A stretch of 64,000 nt of DNA from Nocardia jejuensis NBRC 103114 (GCF_001613145.1 NZ_BDBU01000006.1:1-64000); one strand, 5' to 3'; shown: positions 44,618-54,051, numbered from the stretch's first letter. The notes: a model not told the origin generated them from the sequence alone. Translations and numbers: made by a program.

Positions 44618-47334
44618 TGCCCGGCGCCGGCGAAGCGGCGATCGAGCCGTCTCGATCGACCGAGCCCGCGACCGGTCGCTCTCCCGAGAGCCTCCGCGGG
44701 GGATCCGACGGTACGATACGCGTCGCGTCCGATTCGGAACTCCCGCAGACCCGCGTCTTCGGCATTCGTCACCATGGACCAGGTTCGGCGCGTTCCCTTC
44801 GGCTGGCGCTGGAGCGATTTCGGCCCGATGCGATTCTGATCGAAGGTCCCGCCGACGCCGATCCGCTGCTGGCGTTCGTCGCGGCGAACGGGATGGAGCC
44901 GCCGGTGGCGCTTCTCGGCTACCACCCCGACGAACCGTCCCGGGCCGCCATGTGGCCCTTCGCGGTGTTCTCGCCGGAGTGGCAGGCGATGGTGTACGCC
45001 GCGGAAAACGATGTGCGCGTGGGTTTCTGCGATCTGCCCGCCGCGACCACGCTGGCAATGGAGAACGAGCCCGGCGACGCCACCGACCCGCTCGGCCTGC
45101 TGGCCGCCGCCGGTGGATACGACGATGCCGAGCGCTGGTGGGACGCGATCGTCGAATCCACTTCGGACGCGGACATTTTCACCGCCGTCAACGAGGCCAT
45201 GCGCGCCCTGCGCGAGTACGCCGAGACAACGGACGACGAGCATCCGGACGACGTCGATTCCCCTGCCGGAGATAGCAATCCAGCACGGCCCGAAGAAACC
45301 CGGCCCACCCCGTCCGGTGAGGGTTCTGCGACACCGCACGGCGGAACGACCGGCAGCTCACCGGCAGTGAACGACTCGGCACCGGCCGCCGACTCGACCG
45401 AAGCCGTGAATCCGGCATCGACCGAGGACGCGGCGAACTCGGTCCCGCCGACAGTCGACATTACGGCGGTAGGTGACTCGGACCCGACCGGCGATTCGGC
45501 GGCCGAGCCGACCGGTGACATGACGTCCGAGCCGACCGACGACACGACGTCCGATCCCACCCTCGATACGACGGCAGAGCCGACCGGGGACAGCGGTGAA
45601 TCGACCCCGCCGAGTCCCGCTGACACGGTGCGGCGGGCGCGGATCGTGGTGGACGCGCACACGTTGCGGCGTGAGGCGTACATGCGACTGGTGATGCGGA
45701 AGGTGGTGAAGGAAGGGGCGGTTCGGCTCGCGGTGGTGTGCGGGGCGTGGCACGCACCGGCGCTGGAGGGGAAGCTGGGGCCTGCCGTGGCGGATGCCCG
45801 GGTGATCAAGGGGTTGCCGAAGGGGAAGGCGACGTTGACGTGGGTGCCGTGGACGCATTCGCGATTGGCGAGTTCGTCGGGGTACGGGGCCGGGATCACC
45901 TCACCGGGGTGGTACCACCATTTGTTCACCACGCCGCAGCAGCCGATCGCACGCTGGCTGACCAGGGTGGCGGGGACGCTGCGGGCGCACGATCTGCCGG
46001 TGTCGAGTGCGCACATCATCGAATCCGTGCGGCTCGCGGAGACTCTCGCGACGCTGCGGGAGCGCCCGCTGGCGGGGCTGTCGGAGGTGACCGAGGCGAC
46101 GCGGGCGGTGCTGTGCGACGGAGACGAGACCCTGCTGCGTCTGGTCAGCACCGAACTGGTGATCGGGGAAGCGCTCGGCGCGGTCCCCGACGGGACGCCG
46201 ACCGTGCCACTGGAGGCCGACCTGCGCAAGCAGTGCCGCACCCTGCGCATGAAGCTCGAGGCCCTCGAGCGCACCATCGACCTGGATCTGCGCAACGAAC
46301 GCGATGTCGCGAAATCGCGCCTGCTGCACCGGCTTCGACTGCTCGGCATCGAGTGGGGTGAGGTCGCGGACAGTCAGGTCCGCAATACCGGAACCTTCCG
46401 TGAGACCTGGAAACTGCAGTGGCGACCCGAACTGTCCATCTCGGTGGTGGAGGCGTCGCGCTGGGGAACCACCCTGCGCACCGCCGCCGAGGCCAAGATC
46501 CTCGACGTCATCGCCTATCAGGACGCGACGGTCGGCAAGGTCTCCGCCGCGCTCGAGGCGGCCCTGCTCGCCGACCTGAGCGGCGCGACAGCGGGTTTGA
46601 TCCGCCGCCTGGAATCGGTGGCGGCGCTGGACCATGACGTGACGCATCTGCTCGCCGCCCTGCCCGGACTGCTGCGCACCCAGCGCTACGGCGATGTGCG
46701 CGGCACCGACACCGCGGCCCTCGCCCGGGTGGCCGATGGTCTCCTGGTCCGCAGCTGCGCCGGATTGCCCAGTGCCGTCACCGGTCTGGACGGCGACGCC
46801 GCCGCCGAGATGCGTGGTCTCGTCGACGCCGTGCACCTGGCGCTGTCCGCTCGCGACAACGAGTGGGCGAGCGCTACCTGGCTGACATCGCTTCGCGCTC
46901 TGGCCGATCGCGACGATGTGCACGGCAGCCTGGTCGGCCGCGCGGTCCGCCTGCTGTGCGATGCCGAACTCATCGACTCCGCCGAATCTGGTCGCCGCCT
47001 CGCCGCGGCCCTCTCGGTCGGCCATTCCGCCGCCGACAAGGCGGCCTGGATCGACGGTTTCCTCGGCGGCCGCGGTCTGCTGCTGGTGCACGACCGAACC
47101 CTGTTGAGCCTCATCGACTCCTGGCTGCGCGGCCTGGACGAACAGCAGTTCGTCACCACCCTCCCCCTGCTGCGCCGCACCTTCGGCGCCTTCGACTCCG
47201 GCGAACGCCAGGCCATCGGGCACGCGGTGCGCCACGGAGCGCCGGCCGCACCGGCGATCACCACCGAATTCGACAGCGCGCGCGGTGCACTGGCCCTGCG
47301 CGCGGCAGCGGAGATCCTCGGAGTCGCCGTATGA
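44617..47334 (+). CDS. DUF5682 family protein (YehM-like) with long acidic insert
   Basis: This 905-residue protein has conserved N-terminal segments TRVFGIRHHGPGSARSLRLA and DAILIEGPADADPLL, and after the insert VVCGAWHAPALEGKLGPA. The spacing of HH, IEGP and GAWH recalls the ChaN/TraB/EreA-like fold, so a hydrolase-like active site is possible (inference). Residues of about 200-340 form a low-complexity Asp/Thr/Ser/Pro insert with EPTGD-like repeats. The C-terminal half is helical. Start and stop both overlap neighbours (TGATG at 44615; ATGA at 47331). Confidence 0.88.
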   Translation: MPGAGEAAIEPSRSTEPATGRSPESLRGGSDGTIRVASDSELPQTRVFGIRHHGPGSARSLRLALERFRPDAILIEGPADADPLLAFVAANGMEPPVALLGYHPDEPSRAAMWPFAVFSPEWQAMVYAAENDVRVGFCDLPAATTLAMENEPGDATDPLGLLAAAGGYDDAERWWDAIVESTSDADIFTAVNEAMRALREYAETTDDEHPDDVDSPAGDSNPARPEETRPTPSGEGSATPHGGTTGSSPAVNDSAPAADSTEAVNPASTEDAANSVPPTVDITAVGDSDPTGDSAAEPTGDMTSEPTDDTTSDPTLDTTAEPTGDSGESTPPSPADTVRRARIVVDAHTLRREAYMRLVMRKVVKEGAVRLAVVCGAWHAPALEGKLGPAVADARVIKGLPKGKATLTWVPWTHSRLASSSGYGAGITSPGWYHHLFTTPQQPIARWLTRVAGTLRAHDLPVSSAHIIESVRLAETLATLRERPLAGLSEVTEATRAVLCDGDETLLRLVSTELVIGEALGAVPDGTPTVPLEADLRKQCRTLRMKLEALERTIDLDLRNERDVAKSRLLHRLRLLGIEWGEVADSQVRNTGTFRETWKLQWRPELSISVVEASRWGTTLRTAAEAKILDVIAYQDATVGKVSAALEAALLADLSGATAGLIRRLESVAALDHDVTHLLAALPGLLRTQRYGDVRGTDTAALARVADGLLVRSCAGLPSAVTGLDGDAAAEMRGLVDAVHLALSARDNEWASATWLTSLRALADRDDVHGSLVGRAVRLLCDAELIDSAESGRRLAAALSVGHSAADKAAWIDGFLGGRGLLLVHDRTLLSLIDSWLRGLDEQQFVTTLPLLRRTFGAFDSGERQAIGHAVRHGAPAAPAITTEFDSARGALALRAAAEILGVAV

Positions 47335-47534
47335 CATCGGCACGCATCGCCCTCCTCCAGCGCGGACTCGGCGGCACACGATTCAGCAGCCATGCCGACC
47401 GGAGCGGGCGCGACACCGTGAGCCGGGGACCTCGGTTCGGCGGCGCGTTCCCGCGCCGCGCACCCGGTCCGGCGGTGGGGCATCGGCATTCACCGCGCAC
47501 GACCGCGGTACGGACGACGAGGGGTTCGGCATGA
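47331..47534 (+). CDS. Possible small Arg-rich protein between the DUF5682 and vWA genes
   Basis: A 67-codon frame begins at an ATGA overlap with the DUF5682 stop (47331-47334) and ends at an ATGA overlap with the vWA start (47531-47534). It fills the otherwise 196-nt gap exactly. The product is basic and Arg/Gly-rich (ARIALLQRGLGG, PRFGGAFPRRAPG). About three quarters of its third positions are G or C, somewhat below its neighbours. No family is recognised. It could be a real coupled gene or a chance frame in a spacer. Confidence 0.4.
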   Translation: MTSARIALLQRGLGGTRFSSHADRSGRDTVSRGPRFGGAFPRRAPGPAVGHRHSPRTTAVRTTRGSA

Positions 47535-48703
47535 GCGAGAACGACCGTGCGCCGGAGCGCAGGTGGCGGCTGGTGCTCGGGGCGGCGGCCGAAGAGGGGC
47601 TCGGCGGTGGCTTACAGGCGCCCGACGATCTGGCGATGGATCGGGCGCTGGGCGCGCTGTACGACGCGGACGCACAGCCCGGGCGGGGCGGCAGACGCTC
47701 GGGCGGGCTCGGCGGTTCCGCACCGTCGGTGGCGCGCTGGCTCGGCGATATCCGCAACTACTTCCCCTCGACCGTGGTGGAGGTGATGCAGCGGGACGCC
47801 GTGGAGCGGCTGAACCTCACCGAATTGCTGTTGGAGCCGGAACTGCTGGAGGCGGTCGAGCCGGATGTGCACCTGGTGGGCACGCTGCTGAGCCTCAACC
47901 GGGTGATGCCCGAAACCACCAAGGCCACCGCGCGCACGGTGGTGGAGAAGGTGGTGCGCGAGATCGAGCGCCGGGTCGCGGCGCAGACGGTCGCGGCGGT
48001 CGGCGGCGCGCTCGATCGTGCGGCGCGGGTGTCGCGGCCGAAGCTGCGAGACATCGACTGGGACCGCACCATTCGCAAGAACCTCGCCAACTATCTGCCC
48101 GAACATCGCACGGTGGTGCCCGAGCGGCTGGTCGGTTACGGCCGCAAATCGCAGGCGGTGCGGCGCGATGTGGTGCTGGCCATCGACCAGTCCGGGTCGA
48201 TGGCGTCGAGTGTGGTGTACGCGTCGGTGTTCGGCGCGGTGCTGGCCTCGATGCGGTCGCTGAAGACCTCGCTGGTGGTGTTCGACACCGCCGTCGTCGA
48301 TCTCACCGAGAAGCTGGCCGATCCGGTCGATGTCCTGTTCGGCACGCAGCTGGGTGGCGGCACCGATATCAATCGCGCCATCGCGTATTCCGAATCGCTG
48401 ATCACCCGTCCGGCCGACACGCTGTTCGTCCTCATCTCCGATCTGTACGAGGGCGGGATCCGCGCCGAGATGTTGCGCCGCGTGCGCGCGATGAAGGAGG
48501 CCGGGGTCCAGGTGGTCGTGCTGCTGGCGCTCTCGGACGAGGGCGCGCCGGCCTACGACCGTGAGAACGCCGCCGCGCTGCTGGCCCTGGACGTCCCGGC
48601 CTTCGCCTGCACGCCGGATCGATTCCCGGATCTGCTGGCCGTTGCCCTCGATCGCGGCGACGTGCGGGCCTGGGCGAATATCCATGCCGGGCGGGCCGGG
48701 TGA
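47531..48703 (+). CDS. vWA-domain protein (YehP-like)
   Basis: This protein of about 390 residues starts at ATG 47531. The N-terminal helical part carries a Gly/Arg-rich patch and ARWLGDIRNYFP. The C-terminal von Willebrand A domain has a complete MIDAS: DQSGSM (DxSxS), a GGGTDIN threonine and SDLYEGG aspartate. vWA proteins of this type are the metal-dependent adaptor partner of MoxR ATPases. It is the last gene of the SWIM-MoxR-DUF5682-vWA operon. The frame stays open upstream to 47285, but that part is not protein-like. Confidence 0.92.
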   Translation: MSENDRAPERRWRLVLGAAAEEGLGGGLQAPDDLAMDRALGALYDADAQPGRGGRRSGGLGGSAPSVARWLGDIRNYFPSTVVEVMQRDAVERLNLTELLLEPELLEAVEPDVHLVGTLLSLNRVMPETTKATARTVVEKVVREIERRVAAQTVAAVGGALDRAARVSRPKLRDIDWDRTIRKNLANYLPEHRTVVPERLVGYGRKSQAVRRDVVLAIDQSGSMASSVVYASVFGAVLASMRSLKTSLVVFDTAVVDLTEKLADPVDVLFGTQLGGGTDINRAIAYSESLITRPADTLFVLISDLYEGGIRAEMLRRVRAMKEAGVQVVVLLALSDEGAPAYDRENAAALLALDVPAFACTPDRFPDLLAVALDRGDVRAWANIHAGRAG

Positions 48704-48814
48704 CCGGCGGGGAACACCGTTCGCCCGGTCGCGGCCGATCGCATCGCGGTGGTGGCGCAGGCGAACACGGTAGGCTGCGGAGCTGGATCTGTCTCGTGTG
48801 AACGGGGGCTCGTT

Positions 48815-50461
48815 TTGCGCTCTGGTGATGTGTTCGCCGGTTACGTCATCGAACGCGAGCTCGGTCGCGGCGGTATGGGGTCGGTGTATCTGGCCAAACA
48901 CCCGCGACTGCCGCGTCTCACCGCTCTGAAGTTGCTCAATCAGGAGATGTTCACCGACAACGAGATCCGCGCCCGGTTCATCCGGGAAGCGGATCTGGTG
49001 GCGCAGCTCGATCACCCGAACATCGTGACCGTGTACGACCGCGGCACCGAGGGCGAACAGCTGTGGATCTCCATGCAGTACATCGACGGCGTGAACGCCT
49101 CCGCCGTCGAAGCCGGGGAGTTGCCGCCGCTGCGGGCCGTGCAGGTCATCGCCGAGACCGCCAAGGCCCTGGACTACGCGCACGGCCGCGGGGTCCTGCA
49201 CCGCGACGTGAAGCCCGCGAACATCCTGCTGGCCCGCTCCTCCAACCGATCCGGCGGTCCCAGCGGGGAGCGCGTCTACCTCACCGATTTCGGTATCGCC
49301 CGGCTCCGCGACGACACCGGACACCTGACCCAGACCGGCACGGTGACCGCGACACTGGCCTACGCCTCCCCCGAGCAGCTCACCGGGACCACGCTGGACG
49401 GGCGCGCCGACCAATACTCGCTGGCGTGCACGCTGTTCCAATTGCTCACCGGCGCTGTCCCGTTCGAGGGCACCAGCCCAGCCGCGGTGATCCGCGGGCA
49501 CCTGCAGCAACCCCCGCCCTCCGCCAGTTCGCAACGCCCGGAACTCCCGCGCGCGCTCGACGGCGTGCTGGGTCGTGCCCTGGCCAAGCGTCCGCAGGAT
49601 CGCTTCCGCTCCTGCGCCGAATTCGCGGCCGCCGCCGAACGCGCCCTGATCGTGCCCCGCATCCCCCCGCGCCCGCCCACGCCCGCGCATCCGCAGCCGA
49701 TCGTGAACGCTCCCCGCCAGCCCACCCCCAACCATCCCCAGCCGATCGTGGCGCCGCCGCGTCAGCCGACCCCGGCTCGCCCGCAGCCGGTGGTACCCCA
49801 GACCGGCTACCCCGGTACCCAGGCCCGCCCGCCCATCGGCCAGCCGTACTCGAACCAGCCGCCGATGTCCGGCCCCGCCCATCCCAACCTCTCGGGCTCC
49901 TCGCACAGCCAACCTCAGGTATCGGGCCAGTCCTACCCGAATCAGCCTCCGTCCCAGGGCCAGTCGTACCCGAACCAGCCCCCCGCCTCGGGCCCGGCCT
50001 ACCCGAACCAGCAGGCCTCGGCGGGCCAGCCATACCCGAAGTCGTCCTCGGCGGCCCAGCCGTACGCGAACCCGTCGTCGGCAGGTCAGCCGTACCCCAA
50101 CCAGCAGTCGTCGGCAGGCTCGCCGTACCCGAATCAGCCTCCCGCCCAGGGCCAGTCGTACGTCCCCGCCCAGCAGCCCCCCGCCCAGTCCTACCCGAAC
50201 CAGCCCCCGTCGGCGGCCTTCAGCACCCCCACCCCCTACCCGAACCGCCCGACCCCCAACTACCCTCCCCCGCAACGCAATTCGAGCCCCGCGGGCTGGA
50301 TAGTCGCGGGCGTGGTGGCGGTTCTGATCATCCTCATCATCACCGTCGCCATCATCGTCAACAGCAACAAGTCCAAATCCCTCCCCCTCACCCCCGACAC
50401 CGTCACCCTCTCCCTGCACTCGCCCCACCCCGGCCCGGCTTCCGCGAGCGGGAACCGATAG
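48815..50461 (+). CDS. PknB-like Ser/Thr protein kinase, copy 1
   Basis: The TTG start at 48815 (GGGGG 6 nt upstream) matches the N-terminus of the other two kinases here (LRSGDVFAGYVIERELGRG). The kinase domain (1-275) has the G-loop GRGGMGSV, the catalytic Lys in ALKLLN, HRDVKPANILL, DFGIARL and SPEQL. A long Pro/Gln/Tyr/Ser-rich linker with repeated SYPNQPP-like units (about 300-490) leads to one TM helix (GWIVAGVVAVLIILIITVAI), then a tail of about 30 residues. It lacks PASTA repeats, so the sensing mode differs from PknB. Confidence 0.92.
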   Translation: MRSGDVFAGYVIERELGRGGMGSVYLAKHPRLPRLTALKLLNQEMFTDNEIRARFIREADLVAQLDHPNIVTVYDRGTEGEQLWISMQYIDGVNASAVEAGELPPLRAVQVIAETAKALDYAHGRGVLHRDVKPANILLARSSNRSGGPSGERVYLTDFGIARLRDDTGHLTQTGTVTATLAYASPEQLTGTTLDGRADQYSLACTLFQLLTGAVPFEGTSPAAVIRGHLQQPPPSASSQRPELPRALDGVLGRALAKRPQDRFRSCAEFAAAAERALIVPRIPPRPPTPAHPQPIVNAPRQPTPNHPQPIVAPPRQPTPARPQPVVPQTGYPGTQARPPIGQPYSNQPPMSGPAHPNLSGSSHSQPQVSGQSYPNQPPSQGQSYPNQPPASGPAYPNQQASAGQPYPKSSSAAQPYANPSSAGQPYPNQQSSAGSPYPNQPPAQGQSYVPAQQPPAQSYPNQPPSAAFSTPTPYPNRPTPNYPPPQRNSSPAGWIVAGVVAVLIILIITVAIIVNSNKSKSLPLTPDTVTLSLHSPHPGPASASGNR

Positions 50462-50475
50462 CGCGGCAGAGACGA

Positions 50476-50507
50476 CGATGGGCCCCGCCGGGTGGCGGGG
50501 CCCATCG
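50476..50507. terminator. Bidirectional terminator between kinase 1 and the ABC permease
   Basis: A 14-bp G+C stem (50476-50489 with 50494-50507) with a 4-nt loop lies 15 nt after the kinase stop and 12 nt before the convergent permease stop. Confidence 0.85.
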
Positions 50508-50518
50508 GGTGGGGTGGG

Positions 50519-53137
50519 TCAGACGTCGGCGATGGCCGCGAGGGGTGGGGTTCGGGCGGCTCGGATGCCGGGCCAGAGGGCGGCCAGGACTCCGATGACG
50601 CCGGAGGCCACGAGCATCAGCACCACCTGGGTCCAGGGGATGTCGATGGTGGCCAGGCCCAGGTCGCGGAGGGTGCGCAGGAAGCCCAGGCCGAGGCCGA
50701 GGCCCAGGACCACACCGACCACGCCGCCGAAGATGGCGATGAGCATGGATTCGAGGTAGATGGTGCGGCGCACCTGGGGGCGCTGCATGCCTACCGCACG
50801 GAGCATGCCGATCTCGCGGCGGCGCTCCACCACCGAGAGCGCGAGGGTGTTGACGATGCCGAGGATGGCGATCACCACCGCGAGCGCGAGCAGGCCGTAG
50901 AGGATGGCGAGCATGGTGTTGATCTGCTGGCCCTGCGCGCCCTTGAAGTCCTCACGGTCCTGCACCTGCACGACCACGAACGGCTCCATGGCCTTCTCCA
51001 TGTCCGTGCGCATGACCTTCAGGTCGGCGCCGGGCTGCGCGGTGGTCAGCACGATGATGTTGGTGCGGTAGCTGACCGGCATCACCTGGTCGTACAGGGC
51101 CATCGGCGCGACCATGGGGCCGAGCAGCTGGGTGTCCTTGTAGACGCCCTCGACGGTGACCGTGTACTTCTTCTTGTCCAGGCTGGTCACCTCGACGTTC
51201 TGCCCGACCCGCCAATTCTGTTCCGACGCGGTCTTTTCCGACACCATGATGCCGGTGTCGCCGAGCTTGTCGGTGCCCGCGGTGATGTCGTAGCCGAGCA
51301 CGTGATCGAGCGGACCCTCCGGCACGGTCCCGATGAGCTGATCGTCGCCGACCTTCACCGCGACCGCGTGGAACTGCACCACGTCCTTGATGTTCGGCAC
51401 CTGCTGGGCCGCCGCACCGGCCGCCAGCGGCACACCGATGATGCTTCCCGGCGGACCGGCCAGCATGTAGTCGGCCTTGACGCCCTTGTCCATCACCGAA
51501 TCGATGCTGGCCTTGGCGGACGCGCCGAGCATGCTGATCGCCGCCACCAGCATCACGCCCAGCGTCAGCGCGAACGCGGTCGCGGCGGTGCGGCGGGGAT
51601 TGCGACGGGCATTGTTGAGCGACATCTGCCCGACCGGACCGAACGGCCGCACCAGGATTCCGAGCGCGCCGATGATCGGCCGCGACAGCGCCGGGGAGGC
51701 CAGCAGCACCGCGAGAATCAGTGCCAGCGCACCGATTCCGACGGTCTTGGCCGCATCGCCACCGGTGTGCTGCGCACCCAGGATCACCAGCACCACACCC
51801 ACGACGGCCAGCGCCACACCGGTGGCGGGCCGCAACAGCTTGGAGGAGAGCACGCTCTGCACTCCGTCACCGCCCAACCCGATCGCCCGCAGCCCGCCGA
51901 TCAGGCCGTTGCCGACCGAGCCGAGCCGCCGCGGCCCCTCGCCCGATCCGGTCTCCTCGCGCATGGCTTCCACCGGAGGGATGGTCGCGGCCCGGCGCGC
52001 GGGTGCGTAGGCGCTCACCACCGTCACCAGCACGCCGACGCCGAGGGCCACCAGCACGGTGCGCGGCTCGAGCGACATGGTGCCGGTCGGCAGGCCGACA
52101 TTGAACGCGTTGAGCGCACCCGAGAGCCCGAAGGCCAGTCCGACGCCCGCCGCCAATCCGAGTGCGCTGCCGAGGATTCCGATGACGAACGCCTCGGACA
52201 CCACCAGCCCGCCGACCTGCTGCCTGCTCGCGCCGACCGCGCGCAGCAGCGCCAACTCCCGAAGTCGTTGCGCCACCAGCATGCTGAAGGTGTTGTAGAT
52301 GATGAAGGTGCCGACGATGACCGCGATCGCGCCGAACGCGAGCAGGAAGTAGTTGATGAACTTGAGGTTGTCGCTCATCTCCTGCTTCAGATCGGCGCGG
52401 ACCTGATCGCCGTTCTGCACCTTGTAGTCCGGCAGGGCCGTCGAGATCTGATCACGCAGCGTGTCGGCCTGCACACCGGATTTCGCGGCGATGTCGACGT
52501 ACGCGACGTACTTGCCGTCGGTGAACAGATCCCGCGCCTGCGCGTCGTCGAACAGCAGATTGATGAAACCACCGGTGTTGGTGGTGCCCATGTCGTAGAT
52601 GCCGCTGATGGTGACGTCGATATTGCCCTTGGCCGGGACCAGCACCTTGGTCTTGTCACCCAGATGCAGCCCCGCGTGATCGGCGCCGCCGGAGTTGATT
52701 GCCACCTGCCCGGTCTCGCTGGGCGCACTGCCCTGCACGAACTTGACCGGATCACCCACGGCCCGGTCCGGCGGCAGGTAGGAGGTGCCGAAGGTCGGCG
52801 CGCCACCGGTCTGCACGGCCTTGCCGTCCTTGAGCAGCACCACCGGGCCGGTCACGCTCGGCGCGACGGACCGCACCCCGTCCATGGCCGAGATCTTGAC
52901 CACGTCGTCGTTCGGAATACCCAGGGACTGGCGCTCTTTCGGGCTGACCCGAACGTCCACCCCCTTGGCCTGATTGGCGAAGATTCCGTCGAAGGTCTTC
53001 TGCAGTGAGTCGGTGAACACGAAAGACCCTGCGATGAAGGCGGTTCCGAGCACCACCGAGAGCAGGGTGAGCGCCAGTCGCACCTTGTGCGCGGCGAGGT
53101 TGCGCAAGGCGACCTTGCGCATCGGACTTCCGGACAT
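50519..53137 (-). CDS. MacB/FtsX-type ABC transporter permease
   Basis: This 872-residue permease has an N-terminal TM (KVRLALTLLSVVLGTAFIAG), an extracytoplasmic MacB-like periplasmic domain, and two FtsX blocks of three TMs each (LRELALLRAVGASRQQVGGL and RREIGMLRAVGMQRPQVRRT coupling helices). It likely exports lipids, peptides or lipoproteins, or transmits mechanical force, with the ATPase encoded just upstream. The ATG overlaps the ATPase stop by one base (TGATG). The longer frame is only read-through of the ATPase gene in another frame. Confidence 0.93.
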   Translation of the reverse strand: MSGSPMRKVALRNLAAHKVRLALTLLSVVLGTAFIAGSFVFTDSLQKTFDGIFANQAKGVDVRVSPKERQSLGIPNDDVVKISAMDGVRSVAPSVTGPVVLLKDGKAVQTGGAPTFGTSYLPPDRAVGDPVKFVQGSAPSETGQVAINSGGADHAGLHLGDKTKVLVPAKGNIDVTISGIYDMGTTNTGGFINLLFDDAQARDLFTDGKYVAYVDIAAKSGVQADTLRDQISTALPDYKVQNGDQVRADLKQEMSDNLKFINYFLLAFGAIAVIVGTFIIYNTFSMLVAQRLRELALLRAVGASRQQVGGLVVSEAFVIGILGSALGLAAGVGLAFGLSGALNAFNVGLPTGTMSLEPRTVLVALGVGVLVTVVSAYAPARRAATIPPVEAMREETGSGEGPRRLGSVGNGLIGGLRAIGLGGDGVQSVLSSKLLRPATGVALAVVGVVLVILGAQHTGGDAAKTVGIGALALILAVLLASPALSRPIIGALGILVRPFGPVGQMSLNNARRNPRRTAATAFALTLGVMLVAAISMLGASAKASIDSVMDKGVKADYMLAGPPGSIIGVPLAAGAAAQQVPNIKDVVQFHAVAVKVGDDQLIGTVPEGPLDHVLGYDITAGTDKLGDTGIMVSEKTASEQNWRVGQNVEVTSLDKKKYTVTVEGVYKDTQLLGPMVAPMALYDQVMPVSYRTNIIVLTTAQPGADLKVMRTDMEKAMEPFVVVQVQDREDFKGAQGQQINTMLAILYGLLALAVVIAILGIVNTLALSVVERRREIGMLRAVGMQRPQVRRTIYLESMLIAIFGGVVGVVLGLGLGLGFLRTLRDLGLATIDIPWTQVVLMLVASGVIGVLAALWPGIRAARTPPLAAIADV

Positions 53138-53910
53138 CAGCGGGTCTCCAGCGACTTCATCTTGTCGAGCACGGAATCTGCTGTGGGCGAACGCAATTCG
53201 TCCACGATGTGTCCGTCGGCGAGGAACACCACCCGGTCCGCGTAGGAGGCGGCTCTGGGATCGTGGGTGACGATCACGACGGTCTGACCGAATTCGTCGA
53301 CCGCGGCACGCAGGATGGAGAGCACCTCGCCGGAGGAATGCGAGTCCAGATTGCCGGTCGGCTCGTCCCCGAAGATGATCTCCGGCTTGCCGACCAGGGC
53401 GCGGGCGCACGCCACGCGCTGCTGCTGACCGCCGGACAGTTCGCTGGGACGGTGGGTGAGCCGGTCACCCAGACCGAGCCGCTTGACGACGGTGGAGAGC
53501 CATTCCTCATCGGGCTTGCGACCCGCGATATCGAGCGGGAGCGTGATGTTCTCGAGCGCGGTCAGGGTGGGGACGAGATTGAAGGCCTGGAACACGAAGC
53601 CGATGCGGTCACGCCGCAACTGGGTCATCTGCTTGTCCGAGAGCTGGGTCAGATCGGTGTCGCCGATGTGGACCGCCCCGCCGGTGGCGGCGTCCAGACC
53701 CGCCAGGCAGTGCATGAGGGTGGACTTGCCCGAGCCCGAGGGGCCCATGATGGCGGTGAACTCACCCTTCGCGAACTCGGCTGTCACCCCGTCCAGGGCG
53801 CGGACCTGCGTATCGCCCGCTCCGTAGAGCTTGACTAGCGCGGTCGCACTGGCGGCGACCGTGGCCGTGCCCTGGTCCAGGGTGGCGGAATCCGAGACGT
53901 TCGAAGTCAT
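53137..53910 (-). CDS. ABC transporter ATP-binding protein (MacB/LolD type)
   Basis: This 257-residue ATPase has Walker A GPSGSGKST, the Q-loop VFQAFNLVP, signature LSGGQQQR, Walker B IIFGDEP and the H-switch VTHDP. It energises the permease encoded directly downstream (TGATG overlap). The ATG at 53910 lies in a 141-nt gap to the stop of kinase 2 (54052), on the same strand. It could be in one transcript with the two upstream kinases. Confidence 0.94.
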   Translation of the reverse strand: MTSNVSDSATLDQGTATVAASATALVKLYGAGDTQVRALDGVTAEFAKGEFTAIMGPSGSGKSTLMHCLAGLDAATGGAVHIGDTDLTQLSDKQMTQLRRDRIGFVFQAFNLVPTLTALENITLPLDIAGRKPDEEWLSTVVKRLGLGDRLTHRPSELSGGQQQRVACARALVGKPEIIFGDEPTGNLDSHSSGEVLSILRAAVDEFGQTVVIVTHDPRAASYADRVVFLADGHIVDELRSPTADSVLDKMKSLETR

Positions 53911-54051
53911 GGTGTCCAGTGTGTAGAGGTTGGCGTCCGTTCGCCATCCGGAATCACCCCGATGCGCGCACCCTCATAGAGTCCACACAAAGGCTGACCT
54001 CGGGATCAGTCCGAATCGGTCCGGCGCCAGCCCATGAAACCGACGGGTCTT

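Noticed and set aside
45460..45620. Thr/Asp repeat stretch in the DUF5682 gene considered as a CRISPR-like or mobile repeat
   Set aside because: The repeats are short, imperfect and in frame within one protein; there are no spacers of constant length.
50492..53008. 838-codon plus-strand frame opposite the ABC permease
   Set aside because: It is antisense to a permease with recognisable FtsX blocks; it is rich in His, Asp and Arg as expected for a mirror frame.
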